From JAGVMG01 sp964461105 (GTDB lineage Bacteria > Chlamydiota > Chlamydiia > Chlamydiales > Rhabdochlamydiaceae): a stretch of 15,514 nucleotides of DNA. The position numbers were made by a program, and so were the translations under genes. Every line of letters starts with the position of its first letter. The stretch's first letter is position 1. The stretch spans positions 1 through 15,514 of the forward strand of contig CAYWSY010000046.1 in NCBI GenBank assembly GCA_964461105.1, read 5' to 3'. Shown one piece after another: positions 6,545 to 14,887 of this stretch. The notes below the pieces were generated by a model. It saw only the letters and a list, made by a program, of their open reading frames with translations. It ran no database searches and was not told where the DNA came from.

Positions 6545-8364
6545 TGGTGAATGAGCGTCTCAATATCTTTTTCGGTGATCCCTTTTACCGACCGTAGCTC
6601 ATCTGGTGTTGCGCTCAACACTTTGGCGAAACTGCCAAAGTGTTGAAGCAATCGGCGTTGCTTGATGGGGCCGATGCCGGGGATCTTTTCTAAAGCGCTT
6701 TTGATTGTCTTTTTCTTTCGACGTTGACGCTGGAAGGTAATGGCCTTGCGGTGGGCTTCATCGCGGATTGTTTGCAGTAAAAATAAGAGGGAAGAGCGGG
6801 GATTGAGGTTGATGGGATCATGGCAATGGGGAAGATAAATTTTTTCCTCAGTCATGCCGCGGTCATGGCGTGCATCTTGTTTGGCAAGCGCGATCACGTC
6901 GACAGAGGCAATATCAAGAGTTTGAAAGACCTCAAGCGCAAGATTTAATTGCCCTTTCCCTCCATCGACGATGATCAGATCAGGAAGATCATTTTCTTGT
7001 TTTGCTCGAGACAGACGGCGCATGAGCACTTCGCGCATCGCTCCATAATCATCTCCTTTGGGAACAGTTTTTACTTTGTAGAGACGGTACCGTTTTGTGT
7101 CTTTTCTTCCGTTGGTAAAGGCGATCATTGAGGCGACAGGTTCGGTTCCAGAGAGATTTGATGTGTCAAAGCATTCGATCCGCTTTGGGAATCGGGAGAG
7201 CTTGACAATGTCTTGGAGATCGAGCAAGAGTTTTTCTGAGAGCGCATGGGAGTCTTTTTCTTGATGGAAAATGACTTTTGCATTCTCGAGGGCAAGTTCG
7301 ATTAACGTGCGCTTATCTCCTTTTTGGGGAGTTAAAAGAGCGATCTTGTGAGGAGCAATATCTTCGAGGATTTCTTCGATTGCGGCTGTTTGAGACAAGG
7401 TAATGGGAAGGAGGATTTCTTGTGGAAAGGTTGATGCAAGTTTGTAATGTTGGAGGAGGAAAGAAGAGATGAGCTCCTCATCTTCTTCTAAGACTTTGCT
7501 GAAGGAAAAATGGGAGGAGCTGATCAGCTTGCCACCGCGGAATTCGAGTTTGACGAGTGTTACCTCGTCGCCGCCGCGAAATAAGTTGATGGCATCGGTA
7601 TCTTTGCCAGAGAGTTTAGCAACAACTTGGTCTGCTTGAGAGACGTGTTCAAGTTGACGGATGGTTTTCAAGAGAGATGCTGCTTTTTCATACTGAAGCG
7701 CTTCTGAGGCGGCCTCCATCTCTTTTTTAAGGTCCCGTACGATCTCTTTGTCTTGGCCTTTTAAAAAGCGGATCGTTTCTTTGACATAGCGACTATACTC
7801 TTCTTTAGTACATTTGTTGACACAAGGTGCGCAACATTTCTTAATGGAATACAGAAGGCAGGGGCGGACTCTGCGTTTGATCTCTTCATCAGAACATTGG
7901 CGCAATGGAAAAAGTCCGGTAAGGAGCTCATAGGTTTGCCTTGCTGCATACGCGCTGGTGTAAGGGCCGAAATAGAGTCCCTCTTTTTCAGATTTTTCTT
8001 TTGAGCGGACCAGTGTGAGCCTGGGCCAAGGATGGTTCTGATTGATCATTAAACTGATAAATGTCTTATCATCCTTGAGGATCGCATTGAATTTAGGCTG
8101 ATGTTTTTTGATGAGCGTGTTTTCTAACAGCAGTGCCTCTTTTTCAGAGGGAACAACAATCGTGTCAATGTGAGCGGTTTCTTTGACAAGAAAGGGGATC
8201 ATTGCCCGTCCATCATGACCTGAAAAGTATTGTTTGATCCGGTTTTTAAGCACCTTGGCTTTTCCGACATAAATGACAGTCCCACTGGCATCTTTCATTA
8301 AATAGACGCCAGGCTGCGTCGGGAAGGTATCGAGTTGTTTGTAACTTATCGTTGTGTTTTCCAT
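6535..8364 (-). CDS. uvrC: Excinuclease ABC subunit C
   Basis: UvrC makes both incisions around a DNA lesion in nucleotide excision repair, working with UvrB. The 609-residue product is full length. The GIY-YIG 3'-incision domain is at about 15-95 (GVYLMKDASG, IYVGKAK). A cysteine cluster has C157, C169, C177 and C181 with spacing 12, 8 and 4, which I recall as that of the iron-sulfur ligands described in E. coli UvrC. A UVR (UvrB-binding) segment lies at about 203-238. The RNase H-like 5'-incision domain has D400 (CFDTSNLSG), D467 (IIVDGGKG) and H538 (RDEAHRK), and tandem helix-hairpin-helix motifs fill 556-606. The ATG at 8364 lies inside the end of mutS (19-base overlap), with no separate ribosome site visible, so translation is probably coupled to mutS. 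The 3' end overlaps the convergent plus-strand gene by ten bases. Confidence 0.97.
   Translation of the reverse strand: MENTTISYKQLDTFPTQPGVYLMKDASGTVIYVGKAKVLKNRIKQYFSGHDGRAMIPFLVKETAHIDTIVVPSEKEALLLENTLIKKHQPKFNAILKDDKTFISLMINQNHPWPRLTLVRSKEKSEKEGLYFGPYTSAYAARQTYELLTGLFPLRQCSDEEIKRRVRPCLLYSIKKCCAPCVNKCTKEEYSRYVKETIRFLKGQDKEIVRDLKKEMEAASEALQYEKAASLLKTIRQLEHVSQADQVVAKLSGKDTDAINLFRGGDEVTLVKLEFRGGKLISSSHFSFSKVLEEDEELISSFLLQHYKLASTFPQEILLPITLSQTAAIEEILEDIAPHKIALLTPQKGDKRTLIELALENAKVIFHQEKDSHALSEKLLLDLQDIVKLSRFPKRIECFDTSNLSGTEPVASMIAFTNGRKDTKRYRLYKVKTVPKGDDYGAMREVLMRRLSRAKQENDLPDLIIVDGGKGQLNLALEVFQTLDIASVDVIALAKQDARHDRGMTEEKIYLPHCHDPINLNPRSSLLFLLQTIRDEAHRKAITFQRQRRKKKTIKSALEKIPGIGPIKQRRLLQHFGSFAKVLSATPDELRSVKGITEKDIETLIHHQA
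6616..6645. repeat. Perfect 12-bp stem-loop inside uvrC
   Basis: Bases 6616-6627 (CAACACTTTGGC) are the exact inverted complement of 6634-6645, with a six-base loop. It lies in the helix-hairpin-helix coding region of uvrC (about residues 573-583) and about 100 bases beyond the convergent gene's stop. No T-run follows on either strand, so it is not a classical terminator. Confidence 0.6.
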
Positions 8365-10946
8365 TCGATGAGTTTGGCAAGGGCTTGTAAAGGGGTCAGT
8401 TGATTGGGATCGATCTTTTCTAATTCAATGAGAATGGGATCTTTTGCTGGCGGGGGAAGATCAAACAGGGAAAGTTGGAGATTTTTTGTCTCCTTGATCG
8501 GAAGCGGGCTGCGGCCTGCATTTTTTTCTAATTTAGCAAGCATTTCATGAGCGCGTTTCAAGACGACTTGCGGAATTCCCGCGAGTCTAGCGACATGGAT
8601 TCCATAGCTCTTATCAGTGCTTCCTTGAATAATTTTATGGAGAAACGTAATGCCTCGATCAGATTCGTGGACAGCGACGTTGTAATTGACAGCGCCTGGA
8701 ATTAGTTTTTCTAAAGCGGTAAGTTCCCAGTAGTGGGTAGCAAAGAGAGTCTTTGCTCTACGATTGGGTTGCGTGAGGAGATATTCGGCAACTGCCCAGG
8801 CAATTGAAATCCCATCATAGGTGCTTGTGCCCCGTCCAATTTCATCTAAAATAACAAGCGATCTGGAGGTGGTGTTGTGAAGGATGTTTGCAGTCTCGGT
8901 CATCTCCACCATAAAGGTCGATTGACCTCGGGAGAGATCGTCGCTCGCTCCAATGCGGCTAAAGACTTTATCGACGATGCCGAGATGTGCTGACTGAGCG
9001 GGAACAAACGAGCCGATCTGAGCTAAAATTGCAATTAACGCCACTTGGCGGATGTAGGTTGATTTTCCAGCCATATTTGGGCCTGTAATCAATAAGAGCC
9101 GGTTGGCCTCACCATCAAGGAAAGTGTCGTTTGGAATAAATGTCTCACCTTGTAGAGAAGCTTCGATGACAGGATGGCGCCCTTGAACAATGTGAAATTG
9201 ATCGCTTGCATCGACTACAGGACAGACGAAGTTGTGCAGGTTGGCAACTTTGGTGAGACTTAAGAGGACATCGATGCGGGCAACGGCTCGTGCGATTTCC
9301 CGAATCTGTTCAGCGTGGGAGGCAACTTGTTTTCTCAATTCATGAAAGAGCTCAAGCTCAAGCGCTGAGAGCCTCTCTTCAGCGTGCAGAATTTGGTATT
9401 CATATTCTTTGAGCTCAGGCGTGATGAACCGTTCCGCATTTACAAGGGTTTGTCTGCGTTGAAACGTGTCTGGAATTTTATCTGCCTGTCCGCGGCTCAC
9501 TTCGATATAAAATCCAAAGGCATTCGTAAAGCCCACTTTGAGTGTTTTAATCTGTGTCAATTCTCTGAGCTCTCCTTGGTAAGAGGCGATCCAGGCATCG
9601 CTATCTTTTTTTAAGTCTTTGAGCTCATCGATCCCTTTGTGGAAACCCTCTTTAAACAGACCCCCATCGCTTAAGCGAAGAGGAGGGGTTTCGATCAGTG
9701 CTTCGCGGATGTTGTCAGCGATGTTAGGCATCGTATCTAATACGATGCGGTCAGCTTGAATCAGTTCAGAGGAAAGGGTCGATAACACTGCCGAAACAAG
9801 TGGGATCTGTTCTAAAGAAAATCGCAGCCCGACAAGATCTCGCGGAGAGGCGTAGCCTGTCTCAATGCGCATGATGAGCCTTTCGAGATCGCGGATCTCT
9901 TCTAAATGGGAAGAGAGCGTTCCGATTGCAGTTCCAGCTTTTTGAAAAGCTTGAATTGCCTCTTGTCTTTTGTGGATCTCATCAGGATTTAACAAAGGAT
10001 GGATGAGCCAGTGCTTTAATAAACGCGCTCCCATCGGTGTACACGTTTCATCGAGGAGGTGGAGCAATGAGTGGGCTTTCTTTCCTTCGTGCAAAGTTTC
10101 AATAAGTTCGAGATGGCGCTGAGTTGATCTGTCGATCAGCATCCTGTCAGAGGAGTGCTCGGCGGTAAGTGTTTGAATGTGTGAAATGGGGAGATTTAAA
10201 TCCTCGTGGACATAGTGGAGCAGGGCGCCTGCAGCATTTATCGCAGCGACCATTCCTTTGAGGCCAAATCCATCAAGGTGATGGACGTGGAAGTGGCGCA
10301 TTAAGACATCACATGCATGGGTGTGATCAAAATGCCAATTTTCCTTTGTGTGAATGAGGGGATGAAATTGGGCCAACAGCTCTTCAATGAAAGCGGGATG
10401 ATCGGATTTCCATTTCTGTGAGAGGAGCACTTCTTTGGGAGAGAGGCGGTAGAGTTCATCGAGCAGCAGCTTGGCATCATCAAATTCCATGGCACGGAAG
10501 TCTGCAGTTGTCAGATCTAAAATTCCAAGGCCGTAAGTGCTGTTGATTTGAGTGAGACAGATCAGATAATTATTTGTTTTCTCAGATAATAATGAAGAGG
10601 TCACTACAGTGCCAGGGGTGATCACTCGAACGATTTCCCGTTTGACAATCCCTTTGACCAGTTTAGGATCTTCCATTTGTTCGGCAATAGCGATCCGATA
10701 CCCCTTGGCAACGAGCTTGTCGATGTATCCTTCGCAGGAATGGAATGGAACACCTGCCATGGGGATTTCCTGGCGTTTGGTCAATGTCAGGTCGAGTTCT
10801 TTGGCAATCAGAACGGCATCCTCGTAAAATGCCTCATAAAAATCGCCCAATCGGAAAAATAAGACAGAATCTGGAGAGCTTTTCTTGCATGCATGCCATT
10901 GGGCCATCATCGGTGAGACTTTTGGATCAGAGGAGAGAGTTGTCAT
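8346..10946 (-). CDS. mutS: DNA mismatch repair protein MutS
   Basis: MutS recognises mismatched bases and small loops and starts mismatch repair. The 866-residue product has the full domain set. The mismatch-binding domain begins at the N-terminus with the Phe-X-Glu motif F36-Y37-E38 in RLGDFYEAF. Connector, lever and clamp regions fill roughly 120-560. The ATPase domain has Walker A GPNMAGKST (about 622-630), the signature DDLSRGQSTFMVEM and Walker B VILDEIGRGTSTYDG (about 698-712), with the histidine loop LFATHYWEL. A short C-terminal helical region ends the protein. No motif is degraded, so it should be active. The ATG at 10946 begins MTTLSSDPKVSPMM, typical for the family; no strong Shine-Dalgarno is visible. 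uvrC follows with a 19-base overlap, joining mismatch and excision repair in one transcript, the same order I recall in Chlamydia. Confidence 0.97.
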   Translation of the reverse strand: MTTLSSDPKVSPMMAQWHACKKSSPDSVLFFRLGDFYEAFYEDAVLIAKELDLTLTKRQEIPMAGVPFHSCEGYIDKLVAKGYRIAIAEQMEDPKLVKGIVKREIVRVITPGTVVTSSLLSEKTNNYLICLTQINSTYGLGILDLTTADFRAMEFDDAKLLLDELYRLSPKEVLLSQKWKSDHPAFIEELLAQFHPLIHTKENWHFDHTHACDVLMRHFHVHHLDGFGLKGMVAAINAAGALLHYVHEDLNLPISHIQTLTAEHSSDRMLIDRSTQRHLELIETLHEGKKAHSLLHLLDETCTPMGARLLKHWLIHPLLNPDEIHKRQEAIQAFQKAGTAIGTLSSHLEEIRDLERLIMRIETGYASPRDLVGLRFSLEQIPLVSAVLSTLSSELIQADRIVLDTMPNIADNIREALIETPPLRLSDGGLFKEGFHKGIDELKDLKKDSDAWIASYQGELRELTQIKTLKVGFTNAFGFYIEVSRGQADKIPDTFQRRQTLVNAERFITPELKEYEYQILHAEERLSALELELFHELRKQVASHAEQIREIARAVARIDVLLSLTKVANLHNFVCPVVDASDQFHIVQGRHPVIEASLQGETFIPNDTFLDGEANRLLLITGPNMAGKSTYIRQVALIAILAQIGSFVPAQSAHLGIVDKVFSRIGASDDLSRGQSTFMVEMTETANILHNTTSRSLVILDEIGRGTSTYDGISIAWAVAEYLLTQPNRRAKTLFATHYWELTALEKLIPGAVNYNVAVHESDRGITFLHKIIQGSTDKSYGIHVARLAGIPQVVLKRAHEMLAKLEKNAGRSPLPIKETKNLQLSLFDLPPPAKDPILIELEKIDPNQLTPLQALAKLIEWKTQR

Positions 10947-11031
10947 GGTGGTGAATTTTTTAGTGCTGTTTGAAGGGTATCGTCATCCTTTAAGCTAACA
11001 TATTTCTGGAATAGTATTCAAGGAAGGGGCT

Positions 11032-11922
11032 CTAAAGAATTGTAAACACTCTTCGCAGCTCGCGCAGCAATTGATCGAATCGTTCTTGTAGCTGTTTTTC
11101 TGTATTTCGATGAATGGCAAGCAAGCGATATTGGGAAGTGGCTGGCTGCCACATCACTGGACGCAGGTCAAATTTGTTTGCTAGAAAATCGGGAAGAAAG
11201 CCGATTTCTTGAGATTCTGAGCAAATGCTCGCAATTAATGACCAGCTGGGAATCCGGGTCTTGACAGGGAGAGGATATCCATGCACCTGTTGCCAGCTTT
11301 GCAAAAGAGATAACACTTCCATCTGATCTTCAGGAAGAAGAACCGGTTTGAGAGTAGCGTCTTTTTCTTTCGAATACAGTTGGAAATGGCCTTTTCCAAC
11401 TTCAGCTGCAATCACCCCTTTCCAGGGGGCATTATCAAGAACAAGAGCGAGATCGGCTTCTCCATGCAAAATGGCTGCATAAGCATGATCTGGGCGCATC
11501 TGTTTAAAATCGATGTGATCGACGGAAAGAAGTGCCGGGACTGCAATTTGTGCAATCGCATGAGTTGTGACAAGGCGTATGGGAACTTGGTCTTTGGAAA
11601 TAATCATTTCTCGCAATTGTTTGACCCAATGTTCTAAACGGGGAAAAAGAATCTGCCCTTCACGCGTCAATCGGAATTGCCGCTTTTCGTGGGTGCACAG
11701 AGAAACTCCAAAAGCGGCTTCCACGCGTTGAATTGCCATGCTCGTTGCACTTTGGCTCAAGTGATGAAATAAGGCCGATTTCCCGAGGTTTTTCATATGA
11801 GCCGCTGTGATAAATAATTCCACATCGGCAACTCGCAAATTTTTCAATGATTGTTCAAGTTTTTGCAATAATTTTTCCTCGATCGCTTGAGTCGGATCAA
11901 TATTGGTCATCAATTCTTTCAC
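11032..11922 (-). CDS. LysR-type transcriptional regulator
   Basis: This is a DNA-binding regulator with a typical LysR layout in 296 residues. A winged helix-turn-helix lies at about 32-91, including LGKSALFHHLSQSATSMAIQRVEAAFG and RLTREGQILFPR. A linker helix runs to about 108, then a periplasmic-binding-protein-like effector domain (about 113-296), with PIRLVTTHAIAQIAVPALL, HGEADLALVLD and the GFLPDFLA segment usual near the end of that domain. About 28 residues precede the DNA-binding domain, more than usual. The chosen start is a GTG at 11922 with GGGGG six bases upstream; an in-frame ATG at 11910 would shorten it by four residues. It is divergent from the nucleotide carrier at 12036, with an inverted repeat between them, so control of that gene and of itself is the natural inference. 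The effector is unknown. Confidence 0.88.
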   Translation of the reverse strand: MKELMTNIDPTQAIEEKLLQKLEQSLKNLRVADVELFITAAHMKNLGKSALFHHLSQSATSMAIQRVEAAFGVSLCTHEKRQFRLTREGQILFPRLEHWVKQLREMIISKDQVPIRLVTTHAIAQIAVPALLSVDHIDFKQMRPDHAYAAILHGEADLALVLDNAPWKGVIAAEVGKGHFQLYSKEKDATLKPVLLPEDQMEVLSLLQSWQQVHGYPLPVKTRIPSWSLIASICSESQEIGFLPDFLANKFDLRPVMWQPATSQYRLLAIHRNTEKQLQERFDQLLRELRRVFTIL

Positions 11923-11942
11923 AACAAACCCCCGTCTTTCAA

Positions 11943-11969
11943 ATCGATTTTTTCGATATTAGAAATCGA
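11943..11969. promoter_or_regulatory. Candidate LysR operator between regulator and carrier
   Basis: TCGATTT (11944-11950) and AAATCGA (11963-11969) form a perfect inverted repeat with a 12-base spacer. A further TCGAT at 11953-11957 makes a second, shorter palindrome with ATCGA at 11943-11947. The site is about 20 bases before the regulator's start codon and 66 before the carrier's. Arm length, spacing and position suit a LysR-type binding site, though no experiment is implied. No convincing -35/-10 pair was found for either gene in this gap. Confidence 0.45.
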
Positions 11970-12035
11970 ATATATCAACGGTACAAATAAAAACCAAGGA
12001 ATTATCCTGTCGTTTTTAACAATGGAGTGCGATTT

Positions 12036-13442
12036 ATGGATAAAACAAGCGGTATATTTCGGTTTTTTCAGTGGGTGTGTCGATTTAACTTTGGAAGCTT
12101 CGAAACAGAGGAATTTAAAAAATTTCTTAAAATGGGTCTCATTTTTGCATTGATGATTGGGGTCTATTGGACGTTGCGCCCGCTTAAAGATGCTGTGTTT
12201 ATTCAACTTGTGGACAAATTGCAGCTTCCCTTTGCAAAAACGGTCTCAGTCATCGCCCTGTTGCCACTGGTGATGTTCTATACGAAGCTGCTTGAAAAGA
12301 CCTCCCGAGAAAAGATGTTGGTCATCCTGCCTGTTTTTTACGGGGCCTCGGTGATTGTGTTTAGTTTTTTGATGATGGGATTTCAGGCTCCAGCTGAGAT
12401 GATCTCTAGCCGTTCTTTCTTGTTCTTAACTGCAACCAAGGTGGTAGGTTACCTTTTTTACGTGTTTGTAGAGAGTTTTGGCTCTTTGGTGATTGCCCTT
12501 TTCTGGGCATTTGCGACAGATACAACGCATGCCACTCCAGCAAAAAAGGGCTTTCCTCTTGTCGTTGCGATCGGTCAAATGGGAGGGATCATTTTCCCCT
12601 ATAGCATTGGAGGGCTTCCCCATCGATTGGGACTCTCTACCGATGCGTTGTCGATGATGTGTTTGGGGGTTCTAATCCTTCTCATCGTGCCACTCGTGCG
12701 TTATTTTTTTCGGTCTACCCCGAGCCATCTTCTCACGTCTTTTCATGGAAAAAATGAAACAGTGGTTGAAAGCAAGCAAGAGCCTGGATTTTTGGAAGGG
12801 TTGAAGCTGCTTCTTAAAAATCGCTATCTTCTTGGGATCTTTGCAGCGAATTTCATTTATGAGGTTGTGGTGACTATTTTTGATTTTAATTTCAAAATAG
12901 CGGCAAGCTCTCAATATTCAGGCGTTGCGCTGAGCAATTATTTGAGCATTTATGGTTCAAGTGTGAATGTTGTGTCGTTAGTCTGTCTGCTACTTGGAAT
13001 TAGCAATGTCACACGGTTTTTGGGAGTAGGCGTCGCATTGGCGGCAATGCCAGTCATTGTTGGAGGAGCTCTTTTGGGCTTTTTAAGCTTGAATTCGCTC
13101 TCATTTCTCTTTGTGCTCATGGTGGGCTCCAAAGCGATTAATTATGCTCTGAATGGACCTGCTTTGAAACAGCTTTATATTCCGACAACCCCGGATGTGA
13201 AATTTAAAGCGCAAGCGTGGATCGAGACATTCGGTTCCAGGTCTTCTAAACAAGCGGGATCGATCTTCAATATGTCCTTAGCGCCCTTCCAAACTGCTTT
13301 TGGGGTGGTGGCAGGTAAATCGTATTATCTGAGCTTAAGCGGAGCTTTATGCTTCCCCTTGTTGGGTCTATGGCTAGTTATTGCGATCTTCTTGGGACGA
13401 TCTTTCCGAAAAGCGATCCAGGGAAATAAGGTCATTTGCTGA
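12036..13442 (+). CDS. ATP/ADP translocase-family nucleotide transporter, short form
   Basis: This inner-membrane carrier belongs to the NTT/Tlc family used by chlamydiae, rickettsiae and plastids to exchange or import nucleotides. About eleven to twelve hydrophobic segments run through 468 residues. Family marks visible are YWTLRPLKDAV (44-54, with conserved K51), ESFGSLVIALFWAFA (146-160, matching the ExxGSxxxSxxFW region, with E147), and LKQLYIPTTPDVKFKAQAWIETFGSRSSKQAGS (378-409). The well-studied chlamydial and rickettsial carriers are about 500-540 residues, so this one is shorter, mainly at the C-terminus. It also departs from the usual ELWGS in the second motif. Substrate (ATP/ADP exchange, other nucleotides or NAD) cannot be told from sequence. 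I chose ATG 12036, eight bases after GGAG; a GTG at 12027 would overlap that site. It is divergent from the LysR regulator. Confidence 0.88.
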   Translation: MDKTSGIFRFFQWVCRFNFGSFETEEFKKFLKMGLIFALMIGVYWTLRPLKDAVFIQLVDKLQLPFAKTVSVIALLPLVMFYTKLLEKTSREKMLVILPVFYGASVIVFSFLMMGFQAPAEMISSRSFLFLTATKVVGYLFYVFVESFGSLVIALFWAFATDTTHATPAKKGFPLVVAIGQMGGIIFPYSIGGLPHRLGLSTDALSMMCLGVLILLIVPLVRYFFRSTPSHLLTSFHGKNETVVESKQEPGFLEGLKLLLKNRYLLGIFAANFIYEVVVTIFDFNFKIAASSQYSGVALSNYLSIYGSSVNVVSLVCLLLGISNVTRFLGVGVALAAMPVIVGGALLGFLSLNSLSFLFVLMVGSKAINYALNGPALKQLYIPTTPDVKFKAQAWIETFGSRSSKQAGSIFNMSLAPFQTAFGVVAGKSYYLSLSGALCFPLLGLWLVIAIFLGRSFRKAIQGNKVIC

Positions 13443-13460
13443 GACGTGCAGTTTTTGGAA

Positions 13461-13488
13461 TCATGCCAAATTTTCAAATTTGGCATGA
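13461..13488. terminator. Perfect 13-bp hairpin between convergent genes
   Basis: Bases 13461-13473 are the exact inverted complement of 13476-13488 (core CATGCCAAATTT), leaving only a two-base loop. It lies 18 bases after the carrier's stop and 22 bases beyond the stop of the convergent gene at 13511. There is no T-run on either side, so a bidirectional terminator or an mRNA 3' stabiliser is plausible but not certain. Confidence 0.6.
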
Positions 13489-13510
13489 GGGATACTTTGA
13501 TTTTGGAAAA

Positions 13511-14086
13511 TTAGTAAGCCTGAGATGGATTAAATGGCTGGAATCGAGCATTCAAAGGGGAGTTCATCAGGTTAGCAAGATATTGGTCTCTTTTTAATGA
13601 GAGCATGCGGTTTTCAAAAGCCTTTCTTGTACGCTCAATTTGTCGTATATTGTCGTTATCGGAGTCCTCTACGAGCTTTCTTCTCGATAGAATAACAAGT
13701 GGTGTTCTCGTTGTCTTTGTTTTAATGGAAATTTGTTCCATACTAATATCATGCAGTTGCCCGCCTGTTTTAAGCGCTAAATCGGTCATATTTCTATTGA
13801 GGTTCTCGATTTGAGTTTCGTTCAATTGTAAAAGTACCAATCTTCCTTGCTCAGACTTGCAAAATTCGTTGAACTTTTGAGTAATGGTTGAAATGCTCGT
13901 GTTTTGCGCAGTCGGCAAGAAGCTATCGAGCCAGTGGCTAAATTTATTTTTAGTACAGAAGACAAATTTGCCTCTATTTTTATCCCAAGCTAGGAGCTCC
14001 CCGAGAGCTAAACCGCAATGAAATTTAGTTTCGTCTGAGTTTGTTAACAGCTTTAGAGGGTTTTTATGAAATGTTACTGCGCTCAT
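13511..14086 (-). CDS. Hypothetical soluble protein, 191 residues
   Basis: I do not recognise this protein. It has no signal peptide or membrane helix and is polar throughout. The N-terminal half contains short hydrophobic patches (HCGLALGELLAWD, GRLVLLQLNETQIENLN). Residues around 145-175 are highly charged and likely form a helix (NIRQIERTRKAFENRMLSLKRDQYL), and the last 15 residues are Pro/Asn/Phe-rich. A consensus-like promoter lies immediately upstream and a weak GGAA precedes ATG 14086, which supports it as an expressed gene. It is followed by the hairpin shared with the carrier gene. Such proteins in chlamydiae are often lineage-specific, but no function can be given. Confidence 0.7.
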   Translation of the reverse strand: MSAVTFHKNPLKLLTNSDETKFHCGLALGELLAWDKNRGKFVFCTKNKFSHWLDSFLPTAQNTSISTITQKFNEFCKSEQGRLVLLQLNETQIENLNRNMTDLALKTGGQLHDISMEQISIKTKTTRTPLVILSRRKLVEDSDNDNIRQIERTRKAFENRMLSLKRDQYLANLMNSPLNARFQPFNPSQAY

Positions 14087-14118
14087 TTAATTTCCATTTT
14101 TAGTTATTTTACGAACTA

Positions 14119-14148
14119 ATTATATCAATTTGCGTTATTAATTATCAA
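14119..14148 (-). promoter_or_regulatory. Strong sigma70-type promoter for the 191-residue protein gene
   Basis: On the minus strand there is TTGATA (14143-14148), an 18-base spacer and a perfect TATAAT (14119-14124). Transcription would begin about 25 bases before ATG 14086. This is the best promoter match in the window. The surrounding intergenic stretch (14087-14257) is AT-rich and otherwise shows only weak hairpins beyond the stop of the gene at 14258. Confidence 0.65.
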
Positions 14149-14257
14149 TAAAATGCGTAAGTTGTTGATTGTTATTGATTTGAAATGAAATGGGAAGCGG
14201 TAAGCGGGTGTTGATGGCGCGAAGAACAAACACCTAGTAGTCTTTTTTGCCGCTTGC

Positions 14258-14764
14258 TTAAGGCCTATGAAACATCTTCTTAATCCAGCTTGTTTTGGAG
14301 GTGGCCTGGGCAGATAAAGGCTCCTCGGAAAGGAGCTCTTGGAGATCGCTGATGTGATAACGGCCTGACTGGGATGCGACAGCATCTGAAAATGACTTGC
14401 TTACGCCTGGATGATGTGAGCTTTGAGAAGCGGTGGAACCCATGCTGTCTTTTTGTTCTTCATCGGGCAAGCTGAGCGCTTTACCAATTTGGTTGCGGCA
14501 ACTCTGGCACCATAGAATGAGGAGTTTAAGATCCTCGTCGAGTTTTTTTATTTCATTTAACGTTGTATCTGGAGAGTCTTTGTCCATCCGCTGCAAGCGG
14601 GAGGGAAGAGAGATCGATTGGCTTAATTCAAGCTTGAGTTGAAAAATCCTGATGAGCATGGGAATCATGATTTTTTTAATATGGTCGCGCAAGCCTCCCA
14701 ATGATGGGTCTACAATTGTACCCGCTTGAGTGTAGTTCGGAGTTTTGGGGTTTTTTTCATCCAT
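14258..14764 (-). CDS. Hypothetical helical protein, 168 residues
   Basis: I do not recognise this protein. Residues 22-57 (with IKKIMIPMLIRIFQLKLEL) and 66-97 are predicted helical by eye, then a Ser/His/Gly-rich stretch (107-133) probably forms a flexible linker, and a short helical tail (138-168) ends in KKMFHRP. There is no clear signal peptide or membrane span; the hydrophobic patch at 32-42 is too short. I chose ATG 14764; a TTG at 14794 in the same frame would add ten residues. Neither has a Shine-Dalgarno. A plausible promoter lies about 55 bases upstream. Because homology is unknown, the evidence for a real gene is frame length plus promoter, so confidence is moderate. Confidence 0.6.
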   Translation of the reverse strand: MDEKNPKTPNYTQAGTIVDPSLGGLRDHIKKIMIPMLIRIFQLKLELSQSISLPSRLQRMDKDSPDTTLNEIKKLDEDLKLLILWCQSCRNQIGKALSLPDEEQKDSMGSTASQSSHHPGVSKSFSDAVASQSGRYHISDLQELLSEEPLSAQATSKTSWIKKMFHRP

Positions 14765-14817
14765 GAGTGCGACTCTGTTGCACGATATGCCCAAATAAAT
14801 TCAAATGTTAGAGTCTG

Positions 14818-14846
14818 GGTATAAAACAGTTTGATATTTTTGTGAA
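14818..14846 (-). promoter_or_regulatory. Candidate promoter for the 168-residue protein gene
   Basis: On the minus strand TTCACA (14841-14846) is five-sixths of the -35 consensus. A 17-base spacer leads to TATACC (14818-14823). The leader to ATG 14764 would be about 45 bases. Confidence 0.5.
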
Positions 14847-14887
14847 GGAATTTTCTCATGTTGGTATACCCCTTCCGGTTCAGAGGC

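Noticed and set aside
11919..12206. A minus-strand frame across the LysR-carrier gap
   Set aside because: It overlaps the carrier's N-terminus and the candidate operator, and has a low-complexity Lys/Phe composition.
14125..14385. An 86-residue minus-strand frame overlapping the end of the gene at 14258
   Set aside because: It covers the strong promoter of the next gene and looks like out-of-frame translation.
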